Positions 51,810 to 60,880 of a stretch of DNA of 64,000 nt are shown here, in pieces; positions within the stretch are counted from its first letter, which is position 1, and the number at the start of each line of letters is the position of its first letter. The stretch is from Butyrivibrio sp. XPD2006 (GTDB lineage Bacteria; Bacillota; Clostridia; Lachnospirales; Lachnospiraceae). Both the position numbers and the translations under genes were made by a program. Location: positions 50,334-114,333 of the forward strand of contig NZ_ATVT01000013.1 in assembly GCF_000420865.1 (NCBI RefSeq). Direction: 5' to 3'. Under the pieces are notes generated by a model. It was given only the letters and a program-made list of their open reading frames with translations, was not told the DNA's origin and did no database searches.

Positions 51810-53569
51810 ACAGAAAGCTGAAGAAGAAAATTATCCTTAATATCCCGTATGTTGCTGTGGGACTTTTCTGTACCAACCTTGGTGAAGCATGGAGAATAGC
51901 ATGGGGAAGCAATATGTCTGAGAAAGTCCAGGGACTTGTCCTGTATGGCGGATTAAGTAAGGCATTTGCAAATATGCTTCCAAGTCTTCATCCGTTTGAC
52001 CTTTGCGTTGGCATAGCTTTTGGAGCAGGGTTGCGGCTTGCAGTCTATATCAAAAGCAAGAATGCCAAAAACTTTCGTCACGGAAAAGAGTATGGATCAG
52101 CACGCTGGGGGAAACAGGAGGACATAGAGCCATTTGAGGACCCGGTGTTTGCAAATAATGTGATACTGTCACAGACAGAACGCATTACCATGAACAACCG
52201 GCCAAAGGATCCCAAACTTGCAAGGAATAAGAACGTCCTTGTGGTAGGTGGTTCTGGTTCCGGTAAGACAAGGTTTTTCATAAAACCGAATCTCTTACAG
52301 TTCCACAGTTCCTATGTATTGACTGATCCCAAGGGAACTGTAATCAATGAAGTAGGAAATGCTTTTGTGCAGGCTGGCTACAGGATAAAGATATTTAATA
52401 CTGTGAATTTCAAGAAGAGCATGCATTTCAATCCGTTCCAATATATCCATTCGGAGTCTGACATATTGAAGCTTGTAACAACACTCATGGCAAATACCAA
52501 GGGTGAGGGCACTCCCGGAGATCCTTTCTGGGAGAAAGCCGAGAAGCTGCTTTATACAGCACTTATCGGCATGATCTATTATGAGGCTCCTGAGGAAGAG
52601 AGAAATTTTAATACACTTGTTGAAATGATCAATTCCATGGAGGTAAGAGAGGATGATGAATCATTCCAGAATGCAGTGGATATCCTGTTTTCAAGGCTTG
52701 AGAAAAAGAATCCTGATCACTTCGCAGTGAGGCAGTATAACAAATACAAATTAGCTGCCGGAAAGACTGCGAAATCTATTTTGGTTTCATGCGGTGCAAG
52801 GCTTGCCTGCTTTGACATTGAGCAGGTTCGTGAAGTGATGAGTTATGACGAGCTGGAGCTTGATACGCTTGGGGATAAGAAGACGATACTGTTCCTTATC
52901 ATGTCAGATACGGACAGTACTTTTAATTTTCTTATCAGTATCATCTACAGCCAATTGTTCAACCTTCTTTGTGAAAAGGCCGATGATGTGTACGGTGGAA
53001 AGCTCCCTGTGCATGTACGCTGCCTCATTGATGAGGCGGCGAACATCGGCCAGATACCTAACCTGGAGAAGCTCATGGCTACCATACGAAGCCGTGAGAT
53101 ATCAGCCGCGCTGGTTCTGCAGGCAAAGTCACAGCTGAAGGCGATATACAAGGATAATGCAGAGACCATCTGTGCAAACTGCGATTCGCAGATATTCCTT
53201 GGCGGATCCGAGCAGTCAACGCTTAAAGATATAAACGCTACTCTCGGAAAAGAGACCATTGATATGTATAACACAGGTGAGTCCAGGGGAAGTCAGCCAA
53301 GCTACAACATGAATTACCAGAAACTTGGTCATGACCTTATGAGCATTGATGAGCTTTCTGTAATGGATGGCTCAAAATGTATTGTGCAGGTAAGGGGCAT
53401 AAGACCTTTCCTGTCAGACAAATATGATCTTACGCAGCATCCGAACTACAAGTACACAGCGGATGCAGATAAAAAGAACTGGTTTGATGTGGAGAAGTTC
53501 CTTAGCCACAGAGTAGTTCTTAAACCTGATGATGAATATGAAGTCATCGAGGTAACTGATGAGGACTAA
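51806..53569 (+). CDS. virD4: VirD4/TraG-type coupling protein
   Basis: The 587-residue ATPase delivers DNA-protein substrates to the type IV secretion channel. It has N-terminal membrane segments (about 7-30 and 55-75), the YGSARWG motif near 93, Walker A GGSGSGKTRFFIKPN near 147, DPKGT near 171 and Walker B LIDEAANIGQIPNLEKLM near 407, with the signature LQAKSQLKAIY near 440. It overlaps pcfB by 4 bp. The downstream 228-bp gap is full of hairpins. GGAG lies before ATG 51806. Confidence 0.93.
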   Translation: MNRKLKKKIILNIPYVAVGLFCTNLGEAWRIAWGSNMSEKVQGLVLYGGLSKAFANMLPSLHPFDLCVGIAFGAGLRLAVYIKSKNAKNFRHGKEYGSARWGKQEDIEPFEDPVFANNVILSQTERITMNNRPKDPKLARNKNVLVVGGSGSGKTRFFIKPNLLQFHSSYVLTDPKGTVINEVGNAFVQAGYRIKIFNTVNFKKSMHFNPFQYIHSESDILKLVTTLMANTKGEGTPGDPFWEKAEKLLYTALIGMIYYEAPEEERNFNTLVEMINSMEVREDDESFQNAVDILFSRLEKKNPDHFAVRQYNKYKLAAGKTAKSILVSCGARLACFDIEQVREVMSYDELELDTLGDKKTILFLIMSDTDSTFNFLISIIYSQLFNLLCEKADDVYGGKLPVHVRCLIDEAANIGQIPNLEKLMATIRSREISAALVLQAKSQLKAIYKDNAETICANCDSQIFLGGSEQSTLKDINATLGKETIDMYNTGESRGSQPSYNMNYQKLGHDLMSIDELSVMDGSKCIVQVRGIRPFLSDKYDLTQHPNYKYTADADKKNWFDVEKFLSHRVVLKPDDEYEVIEVTDED

Positions 53570-53602
53570 GATCCATTGCTATGTCGATAAAGGGCATGGC
53601 TC

Positions 53603-53715
53603 TAAAGGTCTTTTCCTATAAAAGCCTTTAAACAGGCAGGTGTGGCCACACGCAGGAAATCAGTCGACGGATTTTCTGCAGCAACTATCAACCGGCACTC
53701 AAAAAGGAGAGTGTC
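53603..53715 (+). ncRNA. Chain of hairpins between virD4 and Maff2 (possible structured RNA)
   Basis: Four stem-loops follow each other: TAAAGG-CTTTT/AAAAG-CCTTTA (53603-53630), GTGTGG/CCACAC (53640-53651), GAAATC/GATTTTC (53655-53676) and GCACTC/GAGTGT (near 53693-53715). A fifth lies at 53748-53786. No gene is present. Structured RNA, processing sites or a transfer origin are all possible; the RNA label is only one reading. Confidence 0.35.
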
Positions 53716-53747
53716 GCTAACCAACAAAAAATATTGGAAGGAGGATG

Positions 53748-53786
53748 CCAAAAACGCAGTAATATAAAGCTATGCTGCGTTTTTGG
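53748..53786 (+). promoter_or_regulatory. Hairpin between ribosome binding site and Maff2 start
   Basis: CCAAAAACGCAG and CTGCGTTTTTGG are perfect inverted 12-mers with a 15-base loop, followed by TTTT. The only good ribosome site (GGAAGGAGG) is just upstream of the hairpin, the Maff2 ATG just downstream. Folding would bring them to about 14 bases apart. A terminator is the alternative reading. Confidence 0.65.
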
Positions 53787-53797
53787 TTTTCAAAATC

Positions 53798-54010
53798 ATG
53801 GCATTTTTTCAGAGTTCAATCACAACATTGCAGACAATCGTAATTGCCCTTGGCGCAGGCCTTGGAGTATGGGGCGGTATTAACCTTCTTGAAGGTTATG
53901 GAAATGACAATCCCGGGGCTAAGTCACAGGGAATGAAGCAGCTGATGGCTGGTGGCGGTGTTGCTCTTATCGGAACAACAGTAGTTCCTCTTCTTGCAGG
54001 ACTTCTTTGA
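53798..54010 (+). CDS. Maff2 family small membrane protein
   Basis: The 70-residue protein matches the Maff2 family (PF12750): MAFFQSSITTLQTIVIALGA, GLGVWGGINLLEGYGNDNPG, AKSQGMKQLMAGGGVALIG. It has two hydrophobic segments (about 12-30 and 48-68) around a small polar loop, similar in form to VirB2-type pilin subunits. Maff2 genes lie in this position in Tn1549-like elements. The gene stands alone, with an upstream hairpin and a strong terminator after it, consistent with high, separate expression of a structural subunit. Confidence 0.85.
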   Translation: MAFFQSSITTLQTIVIALGAGLGVWGGINLLEGYGNDNPGAKSQGMKQLMAGGGVALIGTTVVPLLAGLL

Positions 54011-54059
54011 TTTAGATCCTGCAGGATAATTACAACTGAATATTGGAAAGTAACTTTTG

Positions 54060-54100
54060 TGGACTGGTCATATGGGAAATCCCATAGCCAGTCCTTTTTT
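54060..54100 (+). terminator. Strong terminator after Maff2
   Basis: GGACTGG-TATGGGA pairs with TCCCATA-CCAGTCC (small internal loop), followed by TTTTTT. It would limit downstream transcription relative to Maff2. Confidence 0.9.
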
Positions 54101-54159
54101 GATTCAACAAACAACTAAAAGTCCAGCGGTAAGCTGGCAGAAGAAACAGGAGGGATATT

Positions 54160-55026
54160 TTGGAAAGAGTATGGCAGGAACTGGAAGAACATCTCAAAGA
54201 GTACATAATCCCTTCCCTTATGACGCTGTTCCAGACCATGTTTGGATATGTGAATGATGAAGTCAGTGGTATTGCTTCTGATGTTGCAATGACACCATCG
54301 GCTTTTTCGCCATCGGTCTTTGGCATGGTAAGGAATGTTTCAGAAAATGTGATAATGCCGATTGCGGGCATAATACTGACATTTGTTGCGTGTTATGAGC
54401 TGATACAGCTTATCATCAGTTACAACAATCTGGCGAACTTCGAGACATGGTTTATTTTTAAGTGGATATTCAAGACAGCTATTGCGGTGGAAATCATTAC
54501 ACATACATTTGATTTTGCAATGGCAGTATTTGATGTGGCTAATCATGTGATATCAAGCGCGGGTGGAGTCATAGCTGCTTCCACAGCAATAGATTCCTCG
54601 GCACTTTCATCACTGCAGTCAACGCTTGAAGCCATGAATATTTTTGAACTTTTCGGACTGTATTTTCAGGTATCCATCATCTTCATAACAACCCTTATAT
54701 TATCCAAGATAATATTTGTGATCATTTATGTGAGGATGATAGAGATCTATATGTACGTTTCCATGGCTCCAATCCCATTTGCAACATTCGGTAACAGGGA
54801 GCAGAGTGCTATGGGAATGAACTACGTGAAGAGTCTATTTGCCCTTGGTTTCCAGGGATTTCTCATCATGATTTGTGTAGGCATCTATGCGGTGCTCATA
54901 CAGTCCATAGCATTTACAGGAGATATAGTCGGATCCCTCTGGGGAGTTGTGGGCTATACGCTTCTGCTTGCATTGTCCCTATTTAAGACAAGCACAGTTG
55001 CAAAGTCGGTATTACAGTGTATTTAA
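54160..55026 (+). CDS. TrbL/VirB6-like conjugation membrane protein
   Basis: The 288-residue integral membrane protein has about six hydrophobic segments (for example near 64-84, 98-125, 165-190, 228-250 and 255-275), an amphipathic N-terminus (ERVWQELEEHLKEYIIPSLM) and the YVSMAPIPFATFGNREQSAM loop common in VirB6/TrbL-like proteins of Gram-positive elements. It would form part of the inner-membrane channel. The start is TTG 54160, six bases after AGGAGGG. PrgI follows after 18 bases. Confidence 0.82.
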   Translation: MERVWQELEEHLKEYIIPSLMTLFQTMFGYVNDEVSGIASDVAMTPSAFSPSVFGMVRNVSENVIMPIAGIILTFVACYELIQLIISYNNLANFETWFIFKWIFKTAIAVEIITHTFDFAMAVFDVANHVISSAGGVIAASTAIDSSALSSLQSTLEAMNIFELFGLYFQVSIIFITTLILSKIIFVIIYVRMIEIYMYVSMAPIPFATFGNREQSAMGMNYVKSLFALGFQGFLIMICVGIYAVLIQSIAFTGDIVGSLWGVVGYTLLLALSLFKTSTVAKSVLQCI

Positions 55027-55044
55027 GGGAAAGGAGTAACAGAT

Positions 55045-55434
55045 ATGGCAGCTTCGTACATAAGCGTGCCAAGAGACTTAACGAAGGTCAAAAGCAAGGT
55101 GTTCTTGAATCTGACCAAAAGACAGCTCATATGTTTTACAGTGGCGGCACTCATAGGAGTACCGTCATTTTTTCTTATTAAGAGCGTGGCTGCGGTCAAT
55201 GTGGCAGTAATGGGAATGATGGTACTTATGATGCCGATATTCTTTTTTGCCATGTATGAAAAGAACGGAAGACCTTTGGAAGTTTATCTTGGCCATTTTA
55301 TACAGGCCGTTTTCATAAGGCCAAAGAAACGTCCGTACAAGACGGATAACTATTATGCAGCACTGGAGAGATGTGCTGCTACGCAGAAGGAGGTGGAGAA
55401 AATTGTTCGTGCTTCCATGGAAGAAAAAAGATAA
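55045..55434 (+). CDS. PrgI family type IV secretion protein
   Basis: The 129-residue protein matches the PrgI family (PF12666): ISVPRDLTKVKSKVFLNLTK, RQLICFTVAALIGVPSFFLI, then a second hydrophobic segment (about 50-72) and a basic tail (RPKKRPYKTDNYY). It is a VirB3-like inner-membrane component that works with VirB4. AAGGAG precedes ATG 55045. Its end overlaps the VirB4 gene by 32 bp, suggesting translational coupling. Confidence 0.88.
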   Translation: MAASYISVPRDLTKVKSKVFLNLTKRQLICFTVAALIGVPSFFLIKSVAAVNVAVMGMMVLMMPIFFFAMYEKNGRPLEVYLGHFIQAVFIRPKKRPYKTDNYYAALERCAATQKEVEKIVRASMEEKR

Positions 55435-57838
55435 TTCCAGGGAATTTAAAATGCCCGAAGGATTATCACGAAAACAACAGGAAGAAGTAAAAGTAATCAT
55501 AAAAAATGCAAGGAAGGACGATGGGACTCCAAGATCAGCCCAGCAGACACTTCCTTTTGAGAGAATGTTCCCGGATGGTATCTGCAGAGTAGGAGGGGAT
55601 TTCTACACAAAGACGATACAGTTCCAGGACATCAACTACCAGCTTGCACAGCAGGAGGATAAAACAGAGATATTTGAGGAATGGTGTGGATTTCTGAACT
55701 TCTTTGACAGTTCGGTTCAGTTCCAGCTTTCATTCATGAACTTCGCAACAGAGATAGGGGATTTTGAGAAAAAGATAGCAATTCCCCATCAGGAAGACGG
55801 GTTCAACGATGTAAGGGATGAGTATTCTGGAATACTCTTAAAGAACATGCAGGCAGGTAATAACGGACTTACAAAAGTAAAGTATATTACTTTCGGTATC
55901 CATGCGGATTCAATGAAGTCCGCTAAACCAAGGCTGATCCATATTGAAATGGATATCCTTAACAATTTCAAACGTCTGGGAGTAATAGCTGAGACTCTTA
56001 ACGGAGCACAGCGACTTGAACTCATGCACAGACAGACTCATATGGGAGATAATGCAAAGTTCCATTTCGACTGGAAGTATCTTGCTGGCAGCGGTCTTTC
56101 AGTAAAAGACTTTGTGGCACCAAGCTCATTTGAGTTCCCTAATGGAAGATATTTCAAGATGGGAGATACATGGTGTGCCATGAGCTTTCTTTCAATCGAT
56201 GCTTCCGATGTGAGCGACAGGATGCTTGCAGATTTTCTTGGAATGGAATCCAGTCAGATCGTCACAATGCATCTTAAGTCAGTAGACCAGAACGAGGCTA
56301 TTAAGACTGTAAAGCATACAATCACCGAGCTTGACAGAAGCAAGATTGAGGAACAGAAAAAGGCAGTAAGAGCCGGATATGATATGGAGATCATACCAAG
56401 TGATCTTGCGACTTATGGCAAGGATGCAAAGGCACTTCTTAAGGAATTGCAGTCACAGAATGAGAGAATGTTCCTTCTGACTTTCCTTATCATGAATACA
56501 GGAAAGACAAAGGAAGAGCTGGATAATAACTTATTCCAGGCTTCATCCATAGCACAGAAGCATTCCTGTAATCTGATAAGACTTGATTTCCAGCAGGAGC
56601 AGGGCTTTGTAAGCACACTGCCGCTTGCATATAACGAAGTGGATATCCAGCGTGGTATGACAACTTCAAGCACAGCTATTTTCGTGCCTTTCACTACACA
56701 GGAGCTATTCCAGGATCACAGGGGTGCTCTGTATTATGGACTTAATGCACTTTCAAACAACCTTATCATGGTAGACAGAAAGATGCTTAAGAATCCTAAC
56801 GGACTTATCCTTGGTACACCAGGTTCCGGTAAGTCTTTCGCTGCAAAGAGGGAGATTGTAAATTCTTTCCTTGTAACAGACGATGACATCATCATTTCGG
56901 ATCCTGAGCAGGAGTACAAAGCTCTGGTGGATTACCTTGGCGGTCAGGTGATAAGGATCAGTCCTACATCCACGCAGTATGTAAATCCCATGGATATCAA
57001 CATGAACTATTCTGATGATGATAACCCGGTCATGCTGAAGGTAGATTTCATCCTTTCACTCATGGAGCTTATCATGGGTTCAAGGGATGGTCTGCAGCCT
57101 ACGGAAAGAACAGTCATCGACAGATGTACAAGGGCGGTTTACAGGAAATATCTTGAAAATCCTGTGCCTGAGAACATCCCGATATTGGAAGATCTTTACA
57201 ATGAGCTTTTAAAACAGGATGAGCCTGAAGCCAAGTATGTTGCAACTGCTCTTGAAATCTATGTAAGTGGTTCGCTTAGCGTGTTCAACCACAGAACAAA
57301 CGTTGACATCAATAGCAGACTCGTTTGCTACGACATCAAGGATCTTGGTAAGCAGCTTAAGAAGATAGGAATGCTTATTATTCAGGACCAGGTATGGGGC
57401 AGGGTCTCAGCCAACAGAGAAATGGGAAGATCCACAAGGTACATCATGGATGAGATGCACTTGTTATTACGTGAGGAACAGACTGCAGCCTACACAGTGG
57501 AAATCTGGAAGAGGTTCCGTAAGTGGGGAGGTATCCCGACAGGCGTTACACAGAACGTCAAAGACTTTCTCGCAAGTGCTGAAGTTTCCAACATTTTCGA
57601 GAACTCAGACTTCATAATCATGCTTAATCAGGCCATTGGTGACAGACAACTTCTTGCCAAGCAGCTCAACATAAGTCCACACCAGCTTTCGTATGTAACA
57701 CATTCGGGAGAAGGTGAAGGACTTATTTTTTATGGAAATGTCATTCTGCCATTTATAGACAGGTTCCCTAAGGACACCAAGATCTATAAGGCGATTTCCA
57801 CCAAGTTCTCAGAATCTTCTGAGGATAAAGCTGCTTAA
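55403..57838 (+). CDS. virB4: VirB4/TraE-type conjugation ATPase
   Basis: The 811-residue ATPase powers the transfer channel. It has an N-terminal VirB4 domain (about 30-400), Walker A GTPGSGKSFAAKRE near 470, DPEQEY near 496, a long helical region, and Walker B YIMDEMHLLL near 680, with TQNVKDFL near 716. The start is TTG 55403, eight bases after AAGGAGG and inside the prgI end; an upstream in-frame start at 55355 lacks a site. It is followed after 18 bases by the NlpC/P60 protein. Confidence 0.93.
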   Translation: MFVLPWKKKDNSREFKMPEGLSRKQQEEVKVIIKNARKDDGTPRSAQQTLPFERMFPDGICRVGGDFYTKTIQFQDINYQLAQQEDKTEIFEEWCGFLNFFDSSVQFQLSFMNFATEIGDFEKKIAIPHQEDGFNDVRDEYSGILLKNMQAGNNGLTKVKYITFGIHADSMKSAKPRLIHIEMDILNNFKRLGVIAETLNGAQRLELMHRQTHMGDNAKFHFDWKYLAGSGLSVKDFVAPSSFEFPNGRYFKMGDTWCAMSFLSIDASDVSDRMLADFLGMESSQIVTMHLKSVDQNEAIKTVKHTITELDRSKIEEQKKAVRAGYDMEIIPSDLATYGKDAKALLKELQSQNERMFLLTFLIMNTGKTKEELDNNLFQASSIAQKHSCNLIRLDFQQEQGFVSTLPLAYNEVDIQRGMTTSSTAIFVPFTTQELFQDHRGALYYGLNALSNNLIMVDRKMLKNPNGLILGTPGSGKSFAAKREIVNSFLVTDDDIIISDPEQEYKALVDYLGGQVIRISPTSTQYVNPMDINMNYSDDDNPVMLKVDFILSLMELIMGSRDGLQPTERTVIDRCTRAVYRKYLENPVPENIPILEDLYNELLKQDEPEAKYVATALEIYVSGSLSVFNHRTNVDINSRLVCYDIKDLGKQLKKIGMLIIQDQVWGRVSANREMGRSTRYIMDEMHLLLREEQTAAYTVEIWKRFRKWGGIPTGVTQNVKDFLASAEVSNIFENSDFIIMLNQAIGDRQLLAKQLNISPHQLSYVTHSGEGEGLIFYGNVILPFIDRFPKDTKIYKAISTKFSESSEDKAA

Positions 57839-57856
57839 ACAGACAGGAGATGAGTT

Positions 57857-59611
57857 ATGGAAGAAGGATTATACACAAGGAATCCTCCGGGTGAGGAGGA
57901 TTCTGCATCTCCGGAGGATAAGGCTCCGAGAGTGCATGGAAACAAATTAAAGAATAAGGATTCTGCCAGAAGATATTACGAACAGAAGCTCCGTACCGGT
58001 AAAGCTGATAACAGCATGACACCTGAGGAGAAACAGCACAGGGACAAAATAAAGAAACAGACACAGAAGAAGGCTGCAGAGGTCGAGAAGACAAGGAAAG
58101 CAGAGGAAGCAAAAAAGAAGGACCGAAATGTGAGTAAAAGCTCGGGAAATCTTTCGGATGCAGCATCGAAAACCGCAGCTGGAGTCGGAGTCATGTCAGA
58201 TGTTGTGAACTCTACGGATGATGGCAAAGGAGAGAGTGCTGTTGCCGAGGAAGTTTTTGATATTGGCGGATATGTTGCCAGCGGTGCAGTCAGTCACGTT
58301 ACTTCGAAGGTAAAAAGCGGTAAGTACAGCAAGAAAGTACATGGGAAAAGAGAACTTTCAGGCGGAAGTACAGATGCTGCAAAGGAAAGAGCAAGGAAAG
58401 AACTTCAGAGGAAAATGATACAGAAGCAGGCCAAGGCTGCAGAAGGCGGTGCCAAGTTTGGTGAAAAGGTAGGAGAAAAAGCCAGAGATGTAGTAAGTGC
58501 AATCGGTGAGTGGATGAAGAACTTTGCCGAAGAGCATCCCGTGATCAGCATAATCGTGGTTCTGATACTTCTTGTAGTGCTTGTATGCGCTGGATTTCTT
58601 AATTCCTGTGCAGCAATCGGATCCGGAGTGGGCGATGTGACCATAGTAACCTCTTATACTGCAAAGGATGAGGATATCTTAGCTGTAGAGGATGATTACA
58701 AGGAACTGGAAGCAGGGCTTCAAGACGAGATAGATGAGATTGATACGGATGGATATGACGAAGTTAATTACTATCTTGATGAAGTAGGGCACAATCCATA
58801 TCAGCTTGCAGCGATACTTACTGTGATTTTTGAGGCTTATACAAGGGATGAGGTCCAGGCTAAACTACAGGAAATCTTTGAACTTCAGTATGAGATCACT
58901 ACGGAAGAAGTTGTTGAGACCAGAGAAAGAGAGGTCGAAGACGTAAGGTGGGTTGAGGATGATTCCTACGAAGACGGCGGCTATTGGGAAGAGTATACCT
59001 ATACCGAAGAATATGAGTACTACATCCTGAATGTCTATCTTGTAAATCACACCCTTGATGAAGTGGTTGAAGAGCTTGGCTTCACTGATGATGAGATGGC
59101 ACGTTACGAAGTGCTGCTTGAGACCTATGGTAACAAGAAGTATCTCTTTGGCGAGGAAGATTATTACAACATCCCCGATGATCATCCCGGAGACAGAGAC
59201 GACTATCATGTGCCGGGGGAATACCTTACAGATGAGCAGTTTGCAAGGATGCTCCATGAAGCTGAGAGTCATCTTGGAACACCTTATGTCTGGGGCGGTT
59301 ACAGTCCTTCGGGATTTGACTGCTCAGGATTTGTGAGCTGGGTAATAAATCACTGTGGTAACGGATGGAACTTTGGAAGACTTACTGCAAACGGACTCAG
59401 GGCAAGAACAGACTATGTTCCAGCTTCAGAAGCAAAGCCAGGAGATCTTATCTTTTTCCAGGGCACATATGATACAGCCGGGGCGAGTCATGTCGGAATA
59501 TATGTCGGCAACGGAATGATGATCCATGCAGGTAATCCTGTGAAATACTCATCAATCAACACGCCATATTGGCAGAGCCATTTCCTTGAATTTGGCAGGA
59601 TTGGCGGTTAA
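57857..59611 (+). CDS. Conjugation-associated NlpC/P60 peptidoglycan hydrolase
   Basis: The 584-residue protein has a long charged cytoplasmic N-terminus (about 1-224), one membrane segment (about 225-250; ISIIVVLILLVVLVCAGFL), an acidic outer region (about 265-450) with many Glu, Asp and Tyr, and a C-terminal NlpC/P60 domain (about 460-584) with YVWGGYSPSGFDCSGFVSW (catalytic Cys near 489), ASHVGIYVGN (His) and MIHAGNP. This is the VirB1-like wall-opening enzyme for the channel. No N-acetylmuramidase domain, which some relatives carry, is present. Confidence 0.88.
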   Translation: MEEGLYTRNPPGEEDSASPEDKAPRVHGNKLKNKDSARRYYEQKLRTGKADNSMTPEEKQHRDKIKKQTQKKAAEVEKTRKAEEAKKKDRNVSKSSGNLSDAASKTAAGVGVMSDVVNSTDDGKGESAVAEEVFDIGGYVASGAVSHVTSKVKSGKYSKKVHGKRELSGGSTDAAKERARKELQRKMIQKQAKAAEGGAKFGEKVGEKARDVVSAIGEWMKNFAEEHPVISIIVVLILLVVLVCAGFLNSCAAIGSGVGDVTIVTSYTAKDEDILAVEDDYKELEAGLQDEIDEIDTDGYDEVNYYLDEVGHNPYQLAAILTVIFEAYTRDEVQAKLQEIFELQYEITTEEVVETREREVEDVRWVEDDSYEDGGYWEEYTYTEEYEYYILNVYLVNHTLDEVVEELGFTDDEMARYEVLLETYGNKKYLFGEEDYYNIPDDHPGDRDDYHVPGEYLTDEQFARMLHEAESHLGTPYVWGGYSPSGFDCSGFVSWVINHCGNGWNFGRLTANGLRARTDYVPASEAKPGDLIFFQGTYDTAGASHVGIYVGNGMMIHAGNPVKYSSINTPYWQSHFLEFGRIGG

Positions 59612-59623
59612 GGGAGGACAGAT

Positions 59624-59965
59624 ATGTTTGAGAAACTGAATAAACTAAGAACTGAGCATGAAAAGGCCAAGGCAAGGTTAGAAGAAGCCAAGGCAAAGTA
59701 TGAGGAAACAGAAGAAAAGCTAAATGCAGAGCTGGCTACAAGCATACTTGATGTGGTTGCACGAAAAGACTTCACACCGGAACAGCTTGCAGAGCACCTT
59801 GGCGTAGCTGATAAGGAAAAGACTGCTTCATCCAAGAGTAAGAAAAAAGAAGCAAAGCCTACGAAGGATGAAGATGCCGAGCCACTGCCTTTTACAGATG
59901 ATACAGATGCTCGTGATACTGAAAATGATGGAATTATGGAGGATATCTTAAATGAAAGCTTTTAA
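59624..59965 (+). CDS. DUF4315 family ICE protein
   Basis: The 113-residue protein is mostly coiled coil at the N-terminus (about 5-40; [20 protein letters not shown]) and then has a short helical segment ([20 protein letters not shown]) and a Lys/Asp-rich tail. This is the DUF4315 pattern of Tn1549-like elements. Function unknown; likely cytoplasmic. AGGGAGGA precedes ATG 59624. The DUF4366 gene overlaps its end by 14 bp. Confidence 0.8.
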   Translation: MFEKLNKLRTEHEKAKARLEEAKAKYEETEEKLNAELATSILDVVARKDFTPEQLAEHLGVADKEKTASSKSKKKEAKPTKDEDAEPLPFTDDTDARDTENDGIMEDILNESF

Positions 59966-60752
59966 GTTAATAACTGCCAAGGCAAAGGTACTTGGCTGCT
60001 CAGTGGCTCTTATGGGGTCACTTTTTTGTTTTACACCGGTAACTGCATTTGCAGGTGGATATGACTGCACCTGTGAGACCAAGTGTACTGAGGATCATGT
60101 TGATGAAAACTGCAAACTTTGCAAGCAGGACTATCGTAACTGCGAGGGCAAGGAGCCTGAGATAGAGGAAAAGTGGGGACCACTTACTCCGGATGGAAAC
60201 ATGGAACTTGTTGATGATTACGGAAGTCTTGAAGCCGGTGGCAAGCAGTTCATTACTGTTATGACCAAGAACGGCAACTACTTTTACATCATTATTGACC
60301 GTGATGATGACGGTAATGAGAAGGTTCACTTCCTCAACATGGTTGATGAGTCAGATCTTTTATCTCTGATGGATGATGACCAGGTCAGTGAATATATCAA
60401 AGTTACAGGAATAGGTAAGGAAGAGGAAAAAGAGCCTGAGGTTGTTAAACCCGAACCACAGCCCGAACCTGAGCCGGAACCTGAACCAGTTGAAGAAAAG
60501 CCAGAGAAAGAGCCTGTGAATGTAACAGGAATCATGGCGATCATCCTTATTATTGCACTTGGTGGTGTAGGTGGATTCATGTATTACACATCAACAAAGA
60601 ATTCAAAGAAGAAGTCCAGCGGTGAGGATCCGGATCAGGACTATGAAGACGAGGACTATCTTAAGAGCATGAGTTCAGATGATGACGATGATGAGATCCA
60701 GCTTGATAGTGAGCAGGCTGATGAGTCTTCAGGTGACGGAGGTGATGAGTGA
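59952..60752 (+). CDS. DUF4366 family surface protein
   Basis: The 266-residue protein has a signal peptide (about 1-36), a Cys-rich segment ([18 protein letters not shown]), the DUF4366 core ([37 protein letters not shown]), a Pro/Glu repeat region (about 167-185; [16 protein letters not shown]), a membrane segment (about 190-213) and an acidic intracellular tail. It should sit in the membrane with its core outside. DUF4366 is typical of this conjugation module; a role in mating-pair contact is a guess. Confidence 0.83.
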   Translation: MKAFKLITAKAKVLGCSVALMGSLFCFTPVTAFAGGYDCTCETKCTEDHVDENCKLCKQDYRNCEGKEPEIEEKWGPLTPDGNMELVDDYGSLEAGGKQFITVMTKNGNYFYIIIDRDDDGNEKVHFLNMVDESDLLSLMDDDQVSEYIKVTGIGKEEEKEPEVVKPEPQPEPEPEPEPVEEKPEKEPVNVTGIMAIILIIALGGVGGFMYYTSTKNSKKKSSGEDPDQDYEDEDYLKSMSSDDDDDEIQLDSEQADESSGDGGDE

Positions 60753-60868
60753 TGGCAAGAAAGTCAAGATATGTTGCATATGCAAAGAAAGCAAAAGGCG
60801 GCGTGAAAGGTGTAAAGAAGCAGGAGCCGGTAAAGGCTCCTGCTGGAGTTAAGGGCGAAAGAAAGTAA
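60752..60868 (+). CDS. 38-residue basic ICE peptide
   Basis: The start ATG overlaps the TGA stop of the DUF4366 gene by one base, and GGAGGTGA lies just upstream, so translation is likely. The peptide has 13 Lys or Arg residues (ARKSRYVAYAKKAKGG, VKGVKKQEPVKAP) and no acidic run. It could bind nucleic acid or membrane. No family is recognised. It ends 12 bases before the ArdC-like gene. Confidence 0.55.
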   Translation: MARKSRYVAYAKKAKGGVKGVKKQEPVKAPAGVKGERK

Positions 60869-60880
60869 GAGGAGAAGCTT

